A stretch of DNA of 44,036 bases from Planctomycetia bacterium. GTDB lineage: Bacteria; Planctomycetota; Planctomycetia; Planctomycetales; Planctomycetaceae. Positions within the stretch are counted from its first letter, which is position 1. Each line of letters begins with the position of its first letter. The translations under genes and the position numbers were made by a program. Location of the stretch: the NCBI GenBank assembly GCA_016200145.1, contig JACQFH010000273.1, forward strand, positions 1-44,036, in the 5' to 3' direction. This document shows, one piece after another, positions 37,412-44,036 of the stretch. The notes beneath the pieces were generated by a model. The model was not told the DNA's origin, made no database searches, and was given only the letters and a program-made list of their open reading frames with translations.

Positions 37412-37541
37412 GAGATGCAGTCCTCGGGGAAGAAATCGAGCGGGAATTCGAGCGCAAATTCGACAGAAGCTATGGTAGGGGTGGGCTGCCGGGGGGTCAA
37501 TTAACGGGAGCCAGAAGAAGCCCGTACGTGCGCTGAGTTGC

Positions 37542-37557
37542 TTAACCCGGAGCCGGG
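37542..37557. repeat. Half copy of the AACCCGGAGCC element
   Basis: ttaacccggagccggg matches the left end of the element at 31836. It sits eight bases past the end of the lipoprotein gene (minus strand). No matching right end is found within about 150 bases. Confidence 0.6.
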
Positions 37558-37565
37558 TCGACTTC

Positions 37566-38006
37566 CTACCGGAACTCAGACGGGTCAAAATTCACCAGCT
37601 TGCCTTCACGGAAGCCCAGGTAGACGGCACGTCCTTTGTCGTCTTTCCAAGCATACATCTCGTCATCGAGATAATAGCTGCCGCCGTGCGACTTGAACGC
37701 GCGATCGTGCGTTTCGCGGGTCCCCTCTTCTCCCATGATTTTCGAGACGTCATCGTACGTCATTCCCAGTTCGACGCAATGCCCCAGCAGCCAGCGCATC
37801 GACTGGCGGCTGTGCGTACCCACATACTCCTGGCGGTGCCGTTCTTCAACCTCGCGGCTGGGAGCCGTCTTGGCCGCAAACGAATCGTTCATCGACCGCG
37901 CCCAGTCGGGCGATCCACAGCCCGCAAGAGCGCAGACCGTTGCCAACACCCCGGCGCAAGTCAATGTCTTCCCTCGTGCAAGCATGTTCGCCATCCGTGG
38001 ACTCAT
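37566..38006 (-). CDS. BamE/SmpA-like lipoprotein
   Basis: The 146-residue protein has a lipoprotein signal with lipobox LAGC (Cys30). The mature part contains LGMTYDDVSKIMGEEG, a YYLDDEMYAWKDDKG strand pair and a closing VYLGFREGKLVNFDPSEF. This helix-helix-beta pattern, with MTYDDVxxIMG and a final FxxGKL, resembles the BamE/SmpA fold, so an envelope role is likely. I cannot say it belongs to a Bam complex. Several in-frame ATGs lie close together (38006, 37994, 37985); 38006 is used, with a weak ribosome site. The gene is divergent from the HNH nuclease gene across a 256-base gap. Confidence 0.75.
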   Translation of the reverse strand: MSPRMANMLARGKTLTCAGVLATVCALAGCGSPDWARSMNDSFAAKTAPSREVEERHRQEYVGTHSRQSMRWLLGHCVELGMTYDDVSKIMGEEGTRETHDRAFKSHGGSYYLDDEMYAWKDDKGRAVYLGFREGKLVNFDPSEFR

Positions 38007-38262
38007 GTCTTATCGCCCCGGACAGCCCTCAATGGTCGCCGGGAGGTCGAGCGCGCGGCGGCAATCTATCCCAAACAGCCACTCTGCGGCTAGAGCGGAT
38101 TAGCCAGGCAGTTGTCGGCCTGGGGGGTGAATGCTAGAATTCCTATCGACATTTGTGCATCGGAATTGTGCCACAGTCTTTCCTCGGATCCTGTCGGTTC
38201 GGACGAGCCGCCGATATCCGTCTTTCGTCGCCCAGAATCGAACCCGGCAGGCGAGGTGGTGA

Positions 38263-38904
38263 ATGACAGCGGGGCCAAGTGCGGCAATGCAGTCGAGCGT
38301 GCTGGTGCTTAACCGGCTGTACATGGCGATTCAGGTCATGTCGGTCCGCCGGGCGTTTTGTCTGTTGTTCAAAGACCTGGCCGAAGTCATCAGCGTCGAG
38401 AACGGCGCGTACGTTTCCTATGACTTCGAAAGCTGGCGCGAAGTCAGCCGCTGGAAGGCTGAAATCGAACAGCCACAGGACCACGAAGACTGGATCCGGG
38501 CGGTGAGTTTTTCGATTCAGGTGCCGCGTGTGATCCGACTGCTGCGCTACGACCTGTTCCCGAAAAACGTGGTCAAATTCAACCGCCGGAATATCTTCCT
38601 GCGGGACGAGAACAAGTGCCAGTATTGCGGACATCGGTATTCGACCCAGCACCTCAGCCTGGATCACGTCGTGCCGCGCAGCCGGGGGGGGCTGACCAAC
38701 TGGGAAAACATCGTTTGCGCCTGCCTGCGGTGCAACGTCCGCAAGGGGGGCCGTACCCCGCACGAGGCACAGATGCGGCTGATCCGACGGCCGGTCAAGC
38801 CGAAGCGGAGCCCCATGCTGGCCCACCAGTTGACCAGCGTGAAATACGAGTCCTGGAAGCAATTCCTCGACGACGCCTATTGGAACGTCGAATTGCAGGA
38901 TTGA
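38263..38904 (+). CDS. HNH endonuclease family protein
   Basis: The 213-residue protein has an HNH core at about 112-162: zinc-type pair C119-x-x-C122, LDHVVPRSRGG with the catalytic D134-H135, N149 in WENIVCAC, and second pair C154-x-x-C157 in CLRCNVRKGGRTP. The N-terminal 110 residues (VLVLNRLYMAIQVMSVRRAFCLLFKDLAEVI) are the conserved extension of a widespread stand-alone HNH family. It may nick or cut DNA in repair, but its role is unknown. gaggtgg precedes ATG 38263. No methylase or phage genes are nearby, so restriction is not suggested. Confidence 0.9.
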   Translation: MTAGPSAAMQSSVLVLNRLYMAIQVMSVRRAFCLLFKDLAEVISVENGAYVSYDFESWREVSRWKAEIEQPQDHEDWIRAVSFSIQVPRVIRLLRYDLFPKNVVKFNRRNIFLRDENKCQYCGHRYSTQHLSLDHVVPRSRGGLTNWENIVCACLRCNVRKGGRTPHEAQMRLIRRPVKPKRSPMLAHQLTSVKYESWKQFLDDAYWNVELQD

Positions 38905-39054
38905 TGCAGTCGAATCACTGATTGCAGTCGCTTAACTGATTGCAGCCGATGGGGGGAGTTGGTAGGCTTAATAGGAGAGGTGGGGGTTCGCTCGGGCAGC
39001 CTGTGTACCAGAGCGCCCGCCGCCACATCGCTCGAAATCTGTCGGAGATTTCCC

Positions 39055-40098
39055 ATGAAGGGTCGCGCTCATTCATCCGTGTGCCGTCAATCCAGATCGA
39101 ACGACCCTCGCACCGGGTTCACGCTGATCGAACTCCTGGTCGTGATGGCGATCATCGCGGTGCTGGCCGCCCTGTTGTTGCCGGCCGTGCAGTCGGCCCG
39201 TGAAGCGGCCCGCCGGTCGCAATGCCTGAACAACATCCGACAGATCGGCCTGGCAGCCCAGAACTACCTGGGATCGAACCGCAGTTACCCGTCCGGGTGG
39301 ATCTGCTCGACCCCGGGCTGCGGACCGGTGGCCCCGTCGCAATCGACGTACTTCACGAACAGCGGATCGGGTAAATTCAAGCTCCCGGATCATAGCATCG
39401 CCAGCATGGACCCGATGAACTGGGTCGTCGGACCTGACTGGAGCTGGCAGCAACTCTTGCTGCCGCAGATGGACGCCGGCACGACCGCGCTCGACTTCAA
39501 GATGCCCAAAGGGGGCGGGCAGAACGGTCCAGCGTTCAATATGAAGATCTCGAGTTACTTGTGCCCCTCTGCCAATGTTCAGAGTGCGGGCATCGGTTAC
39601 TGCACGTATCGCGGAAGCCCCGGCTCCAAGCCGATCTCGGCAAGCGGGAGCGGCCCGCCGTACTACTCGAATGACGGCATCTTCTACATGAACAGCGATG
39701 TTTCCGATCGGTATATCAAGGACGGCACGACGACGACGATCCTGTTCGGTGAATCGCAATTCGGGTTCTGGGGCGACTCGCTCAGTTGCTGCGCCCGCGT
39801 TCCCTATCCGGGCAATCCTCCGGGCCAGAGCACCCCCGAGATTCAGACCCGACCGCAAATCGACTGGATGAGCGCGGCGCAGAATGCGTCCGGCACGTTC
39901 GTCGAGATTACTCAGGCACAGCAGAACGCTCCCTCGGCCCAATTCGTCGTATTCGGGTTCGGGAGCGCTCATACCGAAGTCGTCAACTTCTGCATGTGCG
40001 ACGGTTCGGCGCGCCCCATCAGCAAATCAGTCAGTCCGACAGTGCTCAGCGGACTGGCGACGCGCGACAGCGGAGAGCGAATCAGCGACGATTTCTGA
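39055..40098 (+). CDS. DUF1559 pilin-like protein
   Basis: The 347-residue protein begins with a type IV prepilin signal: a basic leader, then cleavage at G21|F22 in [26 protein letters not shown], with Glu26 at the expected position +5. [20 protein letters not shown] follows. The rest is the DUF1559 domain, ending with the family's [18 protein letters not shown] block. Planctomycete genomes hold many such proteins. They are pseudopilin-like surface or secretion components of unknown function. The start at ATG 39055 follows cggaga and opens the leader; upstream in-frame ATG codons have no such site. A terminator follows at 40142. Confidence 0.95.
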   Translation: MKGRAHSSVCRQSRSNDPRTGFTLIELLVVMAIIAVLAALLLPAVQSAREAARRSQCLNNIRQIGLAAQNYLGSNRSYPSGWICSTPGCGPVAPSQSTYFTNSGSGKFKLPDHSIASMDPMNWVVGPDWSWQQLLLPQMDAGTTALDFKMPKGGGQNGPAFNMKISSYLCPSANVQSAGIGYCTYRGSPGSKPISASGSGPPYYSNDGIFYMNSDVSDRYIKDGTTTTILFGESQFGFWGDSLSCCARVPYPGNPPGQSTPEIQTRPQIDWMSAAQNASGTFVEITQAQQNAPSAQFVVFGFGSAHTEVVNFCMCDGSARPISKSVSPTVLSGLATRDSGERISDDF

Positions 40099-40141
40099 TC
40101 GCAGCTTTTACGAACGTGGTTGACTCATCGTCGTGAACACA

Positions 40142-40177
40142 GTGCCCCGGCCGCTCCGCAGCGACCGGGGCACTTTT
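40142..40177 (+). terminator. Rho-independent terminator after the DUF1559 gene
   Basis: A perfect 9-bp stem (gtgccccgg, 40142-40150; ccggggcac, 40165-40173) is followed by TTTT. The loop has 14 bases. It lies 43 bases after the stop and faces the convergent WD40/LRR gene. Confidence 0.85.
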
Positions 40178-40229
40178 GCGTTCTCCAACGCGTCAGGACT
40201 CAGCCGCAAGGGGCGCGGGCGCGCTCGAT

Positions 40230-41942
40230 TCAATCGGGCGAGGCCTGGGCGACTTCAGGTTCCGATGAGATCGGTGAGGGGTCCGGTGAAGCCGTCGAAA
40301 GAGTGCGCAGAAGCGTGCCGTCGGCGACTTTCCACCAGCACAGCTTCCCTTCTGCCGACGCGGCGACCAGCGTGCCGTCGTTGTCGCAGAACGCCAGGCT
40401 CGATGGAATCTGCGGGTAGCTCCACGATCGCAGGAGCTCGCCGTTCTGCGCGTTCCAGATGCTGATTGTTCCATCGCGGCTGCACGAGGCGATCTGCTTT
40501 CCGGCGCGATCGAAAACGGCGTGATGCACGCGGTCGTCGTGACGACCGGGCGCGCGTCGTTCCAGACCCGTCGCCACGTCGAGCAGACGGACTGTGCCAT
40601 CATAGCTGCCTGAAAGCAGCGACCTACCGTCATCGCTGAAGGCCACCGACATCACGTCTTCGTCGTGGGCCTCGATCGTTTTCAGCAGTTCGCCGGTCGA
40701 CAGGTCCCACAGGCGGACAGTGCGGTCGCGGCCGCCGGAGGCGATCAACCGCCCGTCCGGACTGATCGTGGCGGCGGGAATTGTGCGCGTGTGCCCCTTC
40801 AGTTCCAGCCGCTCATCTCCCGACGCGACGTCCCACACGCGGACGGTCTTGTCGTCGCTGCATGAGACGAGGGTCGTGCCATCCGCCGTGAAGGCCACGG
40901 CGTGGACGTCGTCCGTGTGGCCTTCCAGCTTGCGGACTTCGCTCCAGTCGCCGGTATTCCAGATGCGAATCAGCCCGTCGCCGCCCCCGGTCGCCAGGCG
41001 CGTACCGTCGGCAGTGAAGGCCAGCGTAAACAACCATTTGAGGTGCGCCTGCGTCTTGAAAACCGGCGTGAGCGAACGAGCCTCCCAGACGCGCAGGGTT
41101 CCATCGCCGCTGCCGGCGGCCAGCAGGCGGCCGTCGGGGCTGAATCCGATCCGCACGATCGCATGGCGGTAAATCGTGCGCGACGAGAGTTTCGTTGCGA
41201 TCGGATCGACGAAACGGATCTCCAGCTCGGGCAGCGCCTCTTTCAGATGCACGAGGGTGTCATCGGAAACCTTATTGCGGCTCAGTCCGAGTTGCCTGAG
41301 AGACTTCAATTGCTCGAGGCGACGCACCCCCGTGTCGGTCACCTTGGTCTTATTCAAGCTCAGAGTCGCCAGTTTTGGGAATTCGGCGATCGTCTTCAGT
41401 CCCTCGTCGGAAACGGCCGTTTCCGACAGGTCGAGGTACGTCAGCTTGTCGAGTTTGCGCAGGTGCGGCAGCGCGTCGTCCGAAATGGCGGTTCCTGAAA
41501 GCCCGAGATGTCTAAGTTGCTGCAGGCGCGCCAGGTGCTCTGCGGCCGCGTTTGAGATTTTTGTCCGGGACAGCCCCAGATGAGTCATTGTCGCGATGCC
41601 CGAAAGGTTCTTGACCCCCGCATCGGATATCTCGCTGTTCGTCAGATAGACTTCGGCGAGCATCGGAAAATCGCTTAAGCCCGGCAGGCATTCGTCCGCA
41701 GTGACCCGATTGCTCAAATCGACCGAGACGACGGCCCCGCTGGCGTCCCTTCCAATCTTGGCCCCCAGCGCTTCAAATTCTCGGAGTCGTACCGCGGCAC
41801 GTTCGCGAAGTCGCGCCGCCTCACGTTCCGCCGCCGACGGCATCAACGCGAATGAGGCCACCACAAAGCCGACCGCCACGATCACGATGAACAGGGCCCA
41901 CCGTCGAACCGCCCCGGAACCTTGCACCGGCTGATCGTTCAT
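40230..41942 (-). CDS. Membrane-anchored leucine-rich-repeat / WD40 protein
   Basis: The 570-residue protein starts at ATG 41942 (ggggata upstream) with one membrane helix (ALFIVIVAVGFVVASFALMPSA, about 16-37). A charged coil follows, then six or seven leucine-rich repeats (about 70-235: LTNSEISDAGVKNL, LSRTKISNAAAEHL, LSGTAISDDALPHL, LSETAVSDEGLKTI and so on). The C-terminal half (about 265-560) is seven WD40 blades with clear GTLRVWEA, GLIRIWNT, KTVRVWDV, RTVRLWDL, GTVRLLDV and GTISIWNA ends. Each half is a protein-binding scaffold. The combination is common in planctomycetes and has no assigned role. The gene stands alone and is convergent with the DUF1559 gene. Confidence 0.93.
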   Translation of the reverse strand: MNDQPVQGSGAVRRWALFIVIVAVGFVVASFALMPSAAEREAARLRERAAVRLREFEALGAKIGRDASGAVVSVDLSNRVTADECLPGLSDFPMLAEVYLTNSEISDAGVKNLSGIATMTHLGLSRTKISNAAAEHLARLQQLRHLGLSGTAISDDALPHLRKLDKLTYLDLSETAVSDEGLKTIAEFPKLATLSLNKTKVTDTGVRRLEQLKSLRQLGLSRNKVSDDTLVHLKEALPELEIRFVDPIATKLSSRTIYRHAIVRIGFSPDGRLLAAGSGDGTLRVWEARSLTPVFKTQAHLKWLFTLAFTADGTRLATGGGDGLIRIWNTGDWSEVRKLEGHTDDVHAVAFTADGTTLVSCSDDKTVRVWDVASGDERLELKGHTRTIPAATISPDGRLIASGGRDRTVRLWDLSTGELLKTIEAHDEDVMSVAFSDDGRSLLSGSYDGTVRLLDVATGLERRAPGRHDDRVHHAVFDRAGKQIASCSRDGTISIWNAQNGELLRSWSYPQIPSSLAFCDNDGTLVAASAEGKLCWWKVADGTLLRTLSTASPDPSPISSEPEVAQASPD

Positions 41943-42130
41943 GGCGCTATCCCCATGGAATGAGTGCCTGGGTCTTACTACGACGATGTTTACGCTGTTA
42001 TGCAGGCTCCCGTGGGAATTCTCAAGGGGAATTGCCTCCCGCCGGCCGCGTATCATTTCCAAAGCGTGCGGTGCATACTTGCTTGCGGCAGCGGCGTCCG
42101 CCACGGCGACTGGCGCGGCCTTTGTCGTCA

Positions 42131-42166
42131 TTCGCTCCGCGAAAGAACGCCCTTTCGCGGAGCGAA
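42131..42166. repeat. 15-bp inverted repeat TTCGCTCCGCGAAAG
   Basis: Perfect arms at 42131-42145 and 42152-42166 with a six-base loop, 50 bases before the 64-residue gene. I recall this TTTCGCGGAGCGAAAG motif as a frequent intergenic repeat in planctomycetes. It may also fold in the leader of the small gene. Confidence 0.8.
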
Positions 42167-42215
42167 AGGCGACATTCAAACGTTTCCTGCAGAACCGCAC
42201 CGACAGGAGATTCTT

Positions 42216-42410
42216 ATGCCCAAAACACAATACGGCAGCCTGGCCGAGATCAAAACCAGAATCGGAGCGATCGCCGAGACGATGAAGTTCCCCGGGACGC
42301 CTGTCTTTTCGTCCCATCTGGAACCGCTGGCTGCCGCAATCGTCAAGCTGACAGAGGAACTGGAATCAATCGAGATGCGGCTGATTTCAGGACAGGAACA
42401 CAAGAATTGA
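42216..42410 (+). CDS. Small hypothetical protein (64 aa)
   Basis: aggaga at 42205-42210 lies five bases before ATG 42216. The protein (MPKTQYGSLAEIKTRIGAIAE... ending SIEMRLISGQEHKN) is soluble and mostly helical, with a heptad-like C-terminal half (LAAAIVKLTEELESIEMRL) that could form a short coiled coil. I do not recognise a family. It ends 18 bases before the end of the convergent mutarotase gene. The ribosome site and helical composition support a real gene. Confidence 0.6.
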   Translation: MPKTQYGSLAEIKTRIGAIAETMKFPGTPVFSSHLEPLAAAIVKLTEELESIEMRLISGQEHKN

Positions 42411-42428
42411 CCACTTGCGAGATCGCGC

Positions 42429-42875
42429 TCACTCCGTCCGCACGCCGATCGACAGCAGAATGTTGGCATAGCGCTGCATGTCGGCTGTCTGAATGGTGAG
42501 CACATGGTCGGCAGTCGTCACCGCGTCGTAGAACGACCACTTTTCGATCGGTGCCAGCTCCAGCGTGAGGCCGGCCCGTTTGATGAGCGCCCGATATTCG
42601 TCCCACACCGGCGGATCGGCAGGGAGTGCGTACGGGTCGTCTTTCGCGTACATCATCGTGTTCACTGCATCCACGGGCGCCGCCGACAAGACCGCTTCCA
42701 GCGCCTGCGCGCAGGTAATGACTCCCGGCATCAGGTTCAGCGACACGACTTCGGCGTTCGGGCCTTTCTTTGTCGACGCCGGGAAATGCCCGTCGGCAAT
42801 CAGAATCGTCGCATGGTGCCCAGCCCGACCGAGCACTTCATTGATTTTCGGGTGGATGAGCCGGTGTTTGAGCAT
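42429..42875 (-). CDS. RbsD/FucU-type sugar mutarotase
   Basis: The 148-residue protein matches the RbsD/FucU family, which interconverts anomers or ring forms of sugars such as L-fucose or D-ribose. Seen blocks are GRAGHHATILIADGHFP with H20/H21, the place of the catalytic histidine, and D28 and H30 close by. TIQTADMQRYANILLSIGV near the end carries the tyrosine of the active site. A choice between fucose and ribose is not made. It starts five bases after the isomerase gene stop, so the two are cotranscribed and likely serve one sugar route. Confidence 0.9.
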   Translation of the reverse strand: MLKHRLIHPKINEVLGRAGHHATILIADGHFPASTKKGPNAEVVSLNLMPGVITCAQALEAVLSAAPVDAVNTMMYAKDDPYALPADPPVWDEYRALIKRAGLTLELAPIEKWSFYDAVTTADHVLTIQTADMQRYANILLSIGVRTE

Positions 42876-42880
42876 GCGTA

Positions 42881-43702
42881 CTATTTGCGCCTGAAATACC
42901 TGCGAAACGTCTCAATCGTCTGACGGGCGGCCGAATCGGGATCGGGATACGACAGCGCCTCGGCCGATGCGAAGCGGTCGTAACCGATGGCCTCCAGTGC
43001 CGTGACGATCGGGGCATAGTCGATGTGCCCCATTCCCGCAGGGCGGCGATTCGAATCGACGAAATGCACGTGGCCGACCAGCTTGCCGGCGGCGCGGAGC
43101 GACGCGGCACTGTCGACCTCTTCGATGTTCATGTGAAACAGGTCCGCCAGCAGCCGCACGTTTTTCGTCGAGAGCGGCGACAACAGCCTCACGCCATCGT
43201 CGAGTGAATTGATCAGGTTGCTCTCGTAGCGGTTGATCGGCTCGAAGATCAGGGGCACATTGTATTGCCGGGCGTGTTCCCCCAGGTCTTCCAGCGCGTC
43301 AGACAGAAGTCCCAGTGCCGTCGGCTGGTCGACTTCATCGCCGTGTCTGCCCTGCATCGAGCCGATGATCGCCGGCGCCCCGAATGGTCCGGCGAAATCG
43401 ATGATCGCCCGAATAGAGTCGCGGGCCTTATCTCGCGCCGCGTCGTCCGGCAGGCACAAGTGCAGCTTGTGCCGAACCCAGCCTGCCCCCGTCCCCACCG
43501 CGGAAAGGGCCAGTCCGTTCTCGTTCAAAAGCTCGCGCAGTTCTTTGGGATTAACAGCGTCCGGGCCCGGCGGAAAAATTTCGACGGCGTCAAAGCCCAG
43601 CGACCGCGCCGTGCGACAGGCCCCCGGCAGGTCGTGCCAGAAGACGAACGGCCCCCCTTTCGCTTCCCGTACGAGACTGACGGTGACGGACGAGCGGATC
43701 AT
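42881..43702 (-). CDS. Sugar isomerase/epimerase, xylose-isomerase-like TIM barrel
   Basis: The 273-residue protein belongs to the AP-endonuclease-family-2/xylose-isomerase-like barrel. Metal ligands are visible: the Glu in LIFEPINRYE, Asp and His in LLADLFHMNIEE, His in VGHVHFVDSNRR, and Glu in RFASAEALSYPD. The pattern is close to hydroxypyruvate isomerase and tagatose/psicose epimerase types. The cytosolic reaction is a sugar or keto-acid isomerisation or epimerisation. The exact substrate is unknown. It is the first gene of the two-gene operon with the RbsD/FucU protein and is divergent from the histidine phosphatase gene. Confidence 0.88.
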   Translation of the reverse strand: MIRSSVTVSLVREAKGGPFVFWHDLPGACRTARSLGFDAVEIFPPGPDAVNPKELRELLNENGLALSAVGTGAGWVRHKLHLCLPDDAARDKARDSIRAIIDFAGPFGAPAIIGSMQGRHGDEVDQPTALGLLSDALEDLGEHARQYNVPLIFEPINRYESNLINSLDDGVRLLSPLSTKNVRLLADLFHMNIEEVDSAASLRAAGKLVGHVHFVDSNRRPAGMGHIDYAPIVTALEAIGYDRFASAEALSYPDPDSAARQTIETFRRYFRRK

Positions 43703-43909
43703 GGAAGGCAGCGCTTGGGGACTTCACGAGAAGCAGGAACTTACCGACAAACCGCTGGGAGTCTATCTCTCGCGTCCACCCCTTTCAAGCGGTGCCGCGC
43801 CTGGACCGCAACACCCCATTGATTTACAACCAGACTCGGTGCTCCCAGATCGTGCCGCCGGCGCGTGGTTCGCGCCCGTCAGCGCACATTCTCTCGAACG
43901 CAGGGTCCG

Positions 43910-44036
43910 ATGGATCAGTCACTGCCCCGGATTTACCTGGCTCGACACGGAGAAACCGCCTGGAGCCAGTCGGGCCAACACACCGGGCGAACCGATCTGC
44001 CGCTGACGTCGCGCGGCGAGGAGAACGCCGCGCGCC
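43910..44036 (+). CDS. Histidine phosphatase (phosphoglycerate-mutase-like), 5' end only
   Basis: ATG 43910 (after aggg) opens [18 protein letters not shown], with the RHG catalytic motif of the histidine phosphatase superfamily. [16 protein letters not shown] follows, which is the usual second block. The frame runs off the window after 42 codons. The catalytic histidine takes the phosphate in family members, whose substrates include sugar phosphates. Which subfamily cannot be told from this fragment. It is divergent from the sugar isomerase gene across 207 bases in which I see no clear promoter. Confidence 0.9.
   Translation, partial: MDQSLPRIYLARHGETAWSQSGQHTGRTDLPLTSRGEENAAR

Noticed and set aside
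38905-39054. An earlier start of the DUF1559 protein at 38959
   Set aside because: The added 32 residues have no prepilin leader character, whereas ATG 39055 has a ribosome site and gives a typical short basic leader.

Overview
The window looks like ordinary chromosome from a GC-rich member of the Planctomycetes. The evidence is family content, not any single marker. It carries a DUF1559 pilin-like protein, a DUF1598 protein, a DUF1080 secreted protein, a planctomycete-type membrane-bound dehydrogenase followed by a planctomycete-type haem/HEAT protein, a ceramidase-like secreted hydrolase, a WD40/LRR hybrid, and an unusually long SecA. Short dispersed palindromic repeats lie between genes, and some lie inside genes. 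I see no rRNA, tRNA, CRISPR array, prophage or transposase gene.

Layout. 1-3.3 kb: 3' end of a flavin amine oxidase, a repeat-rich gap, a secreted SGNH hydrolase, and on the minus strand a small conserved protein and a DUF1080 protein. 3.6-7.1 kb (minus): a three-gene Gld-type ABC transporter operon (ATPase, permease, GldG-like subunit). 7.2-9.2 kb (minus): CysQ-type phosphatase and CysH-type reductase of sulfate assimilation. 9.3-11.1 kb (minus): DUF1598 protein. 11.4-15.9 kb (plus): an HU-like protein, then a class II (DxDD) triterpene-cyclase-family protein directly followed by a fusion of a cysteine-rich DUF116 domain to a polyprenyl synthase. 16-18.8 kb: ceramidase-like protein and, convergent, a two-domain thioredoxin protein. 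18.9-22.3 kb (plus): a MarR regulator with a palindromic operator, a flavoprotein with halogenase-type motifs, and a cation:proton antiporter overlapping it by 4 bp. 22.4-25.1 kb: a comEC gene broken by an internal deletion with a frameshift, then a small membrane protein. 25.4-31.8 kb: secA, waaA and metK. 32-38 kb: a membrane protein, then on the minus strand a two-gene haem/dehydrogenase operon and a BamE-like lipoprotein. 38.3-44 kb: HNH nuclease, DUF1559 pilin-like protein, WD40/LRR protein, a 64-residue protein, a RbsD/FucU mutarotase with a sugar isomerase, and the start of a histidine phosphatase.

How genes work together. The cyclase and the DUF116-prenyl synthase form a likely isoprenoid unit: one protein would make a long prenyl diphosphate and the other cyclises a polyprene. 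This is the best candidate here for undescribed chemistry. The MarR, flavoprotein and antiporter genes look like a regulated detoxification or halogenation module. The dehydrogenase and haem proteins overlap by 4 bp and probably act together in the periplasm. CysH and CysQ serve sulfate reduction. The isomerase and mutarotase form a short sugar-handling operon.

Repeats. A 21-bp palindrome occurs in two clusters (3.3-3.6 kb and 29.0-29.15 kb). In both, the first two copies are about 105-115 bp apart and in opposite orientation, as in REP doublets. One cluster abuts the secA stop codon and covers the ATG codons that would otherwise be chosen for waaA. Other palindromes lie in frame inside the cyclase and waaA genes. 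A 92-bp element with perfect 15-bp ends sits after metK. All coordinates and domain calls come from reading the sequence. No database search was run.
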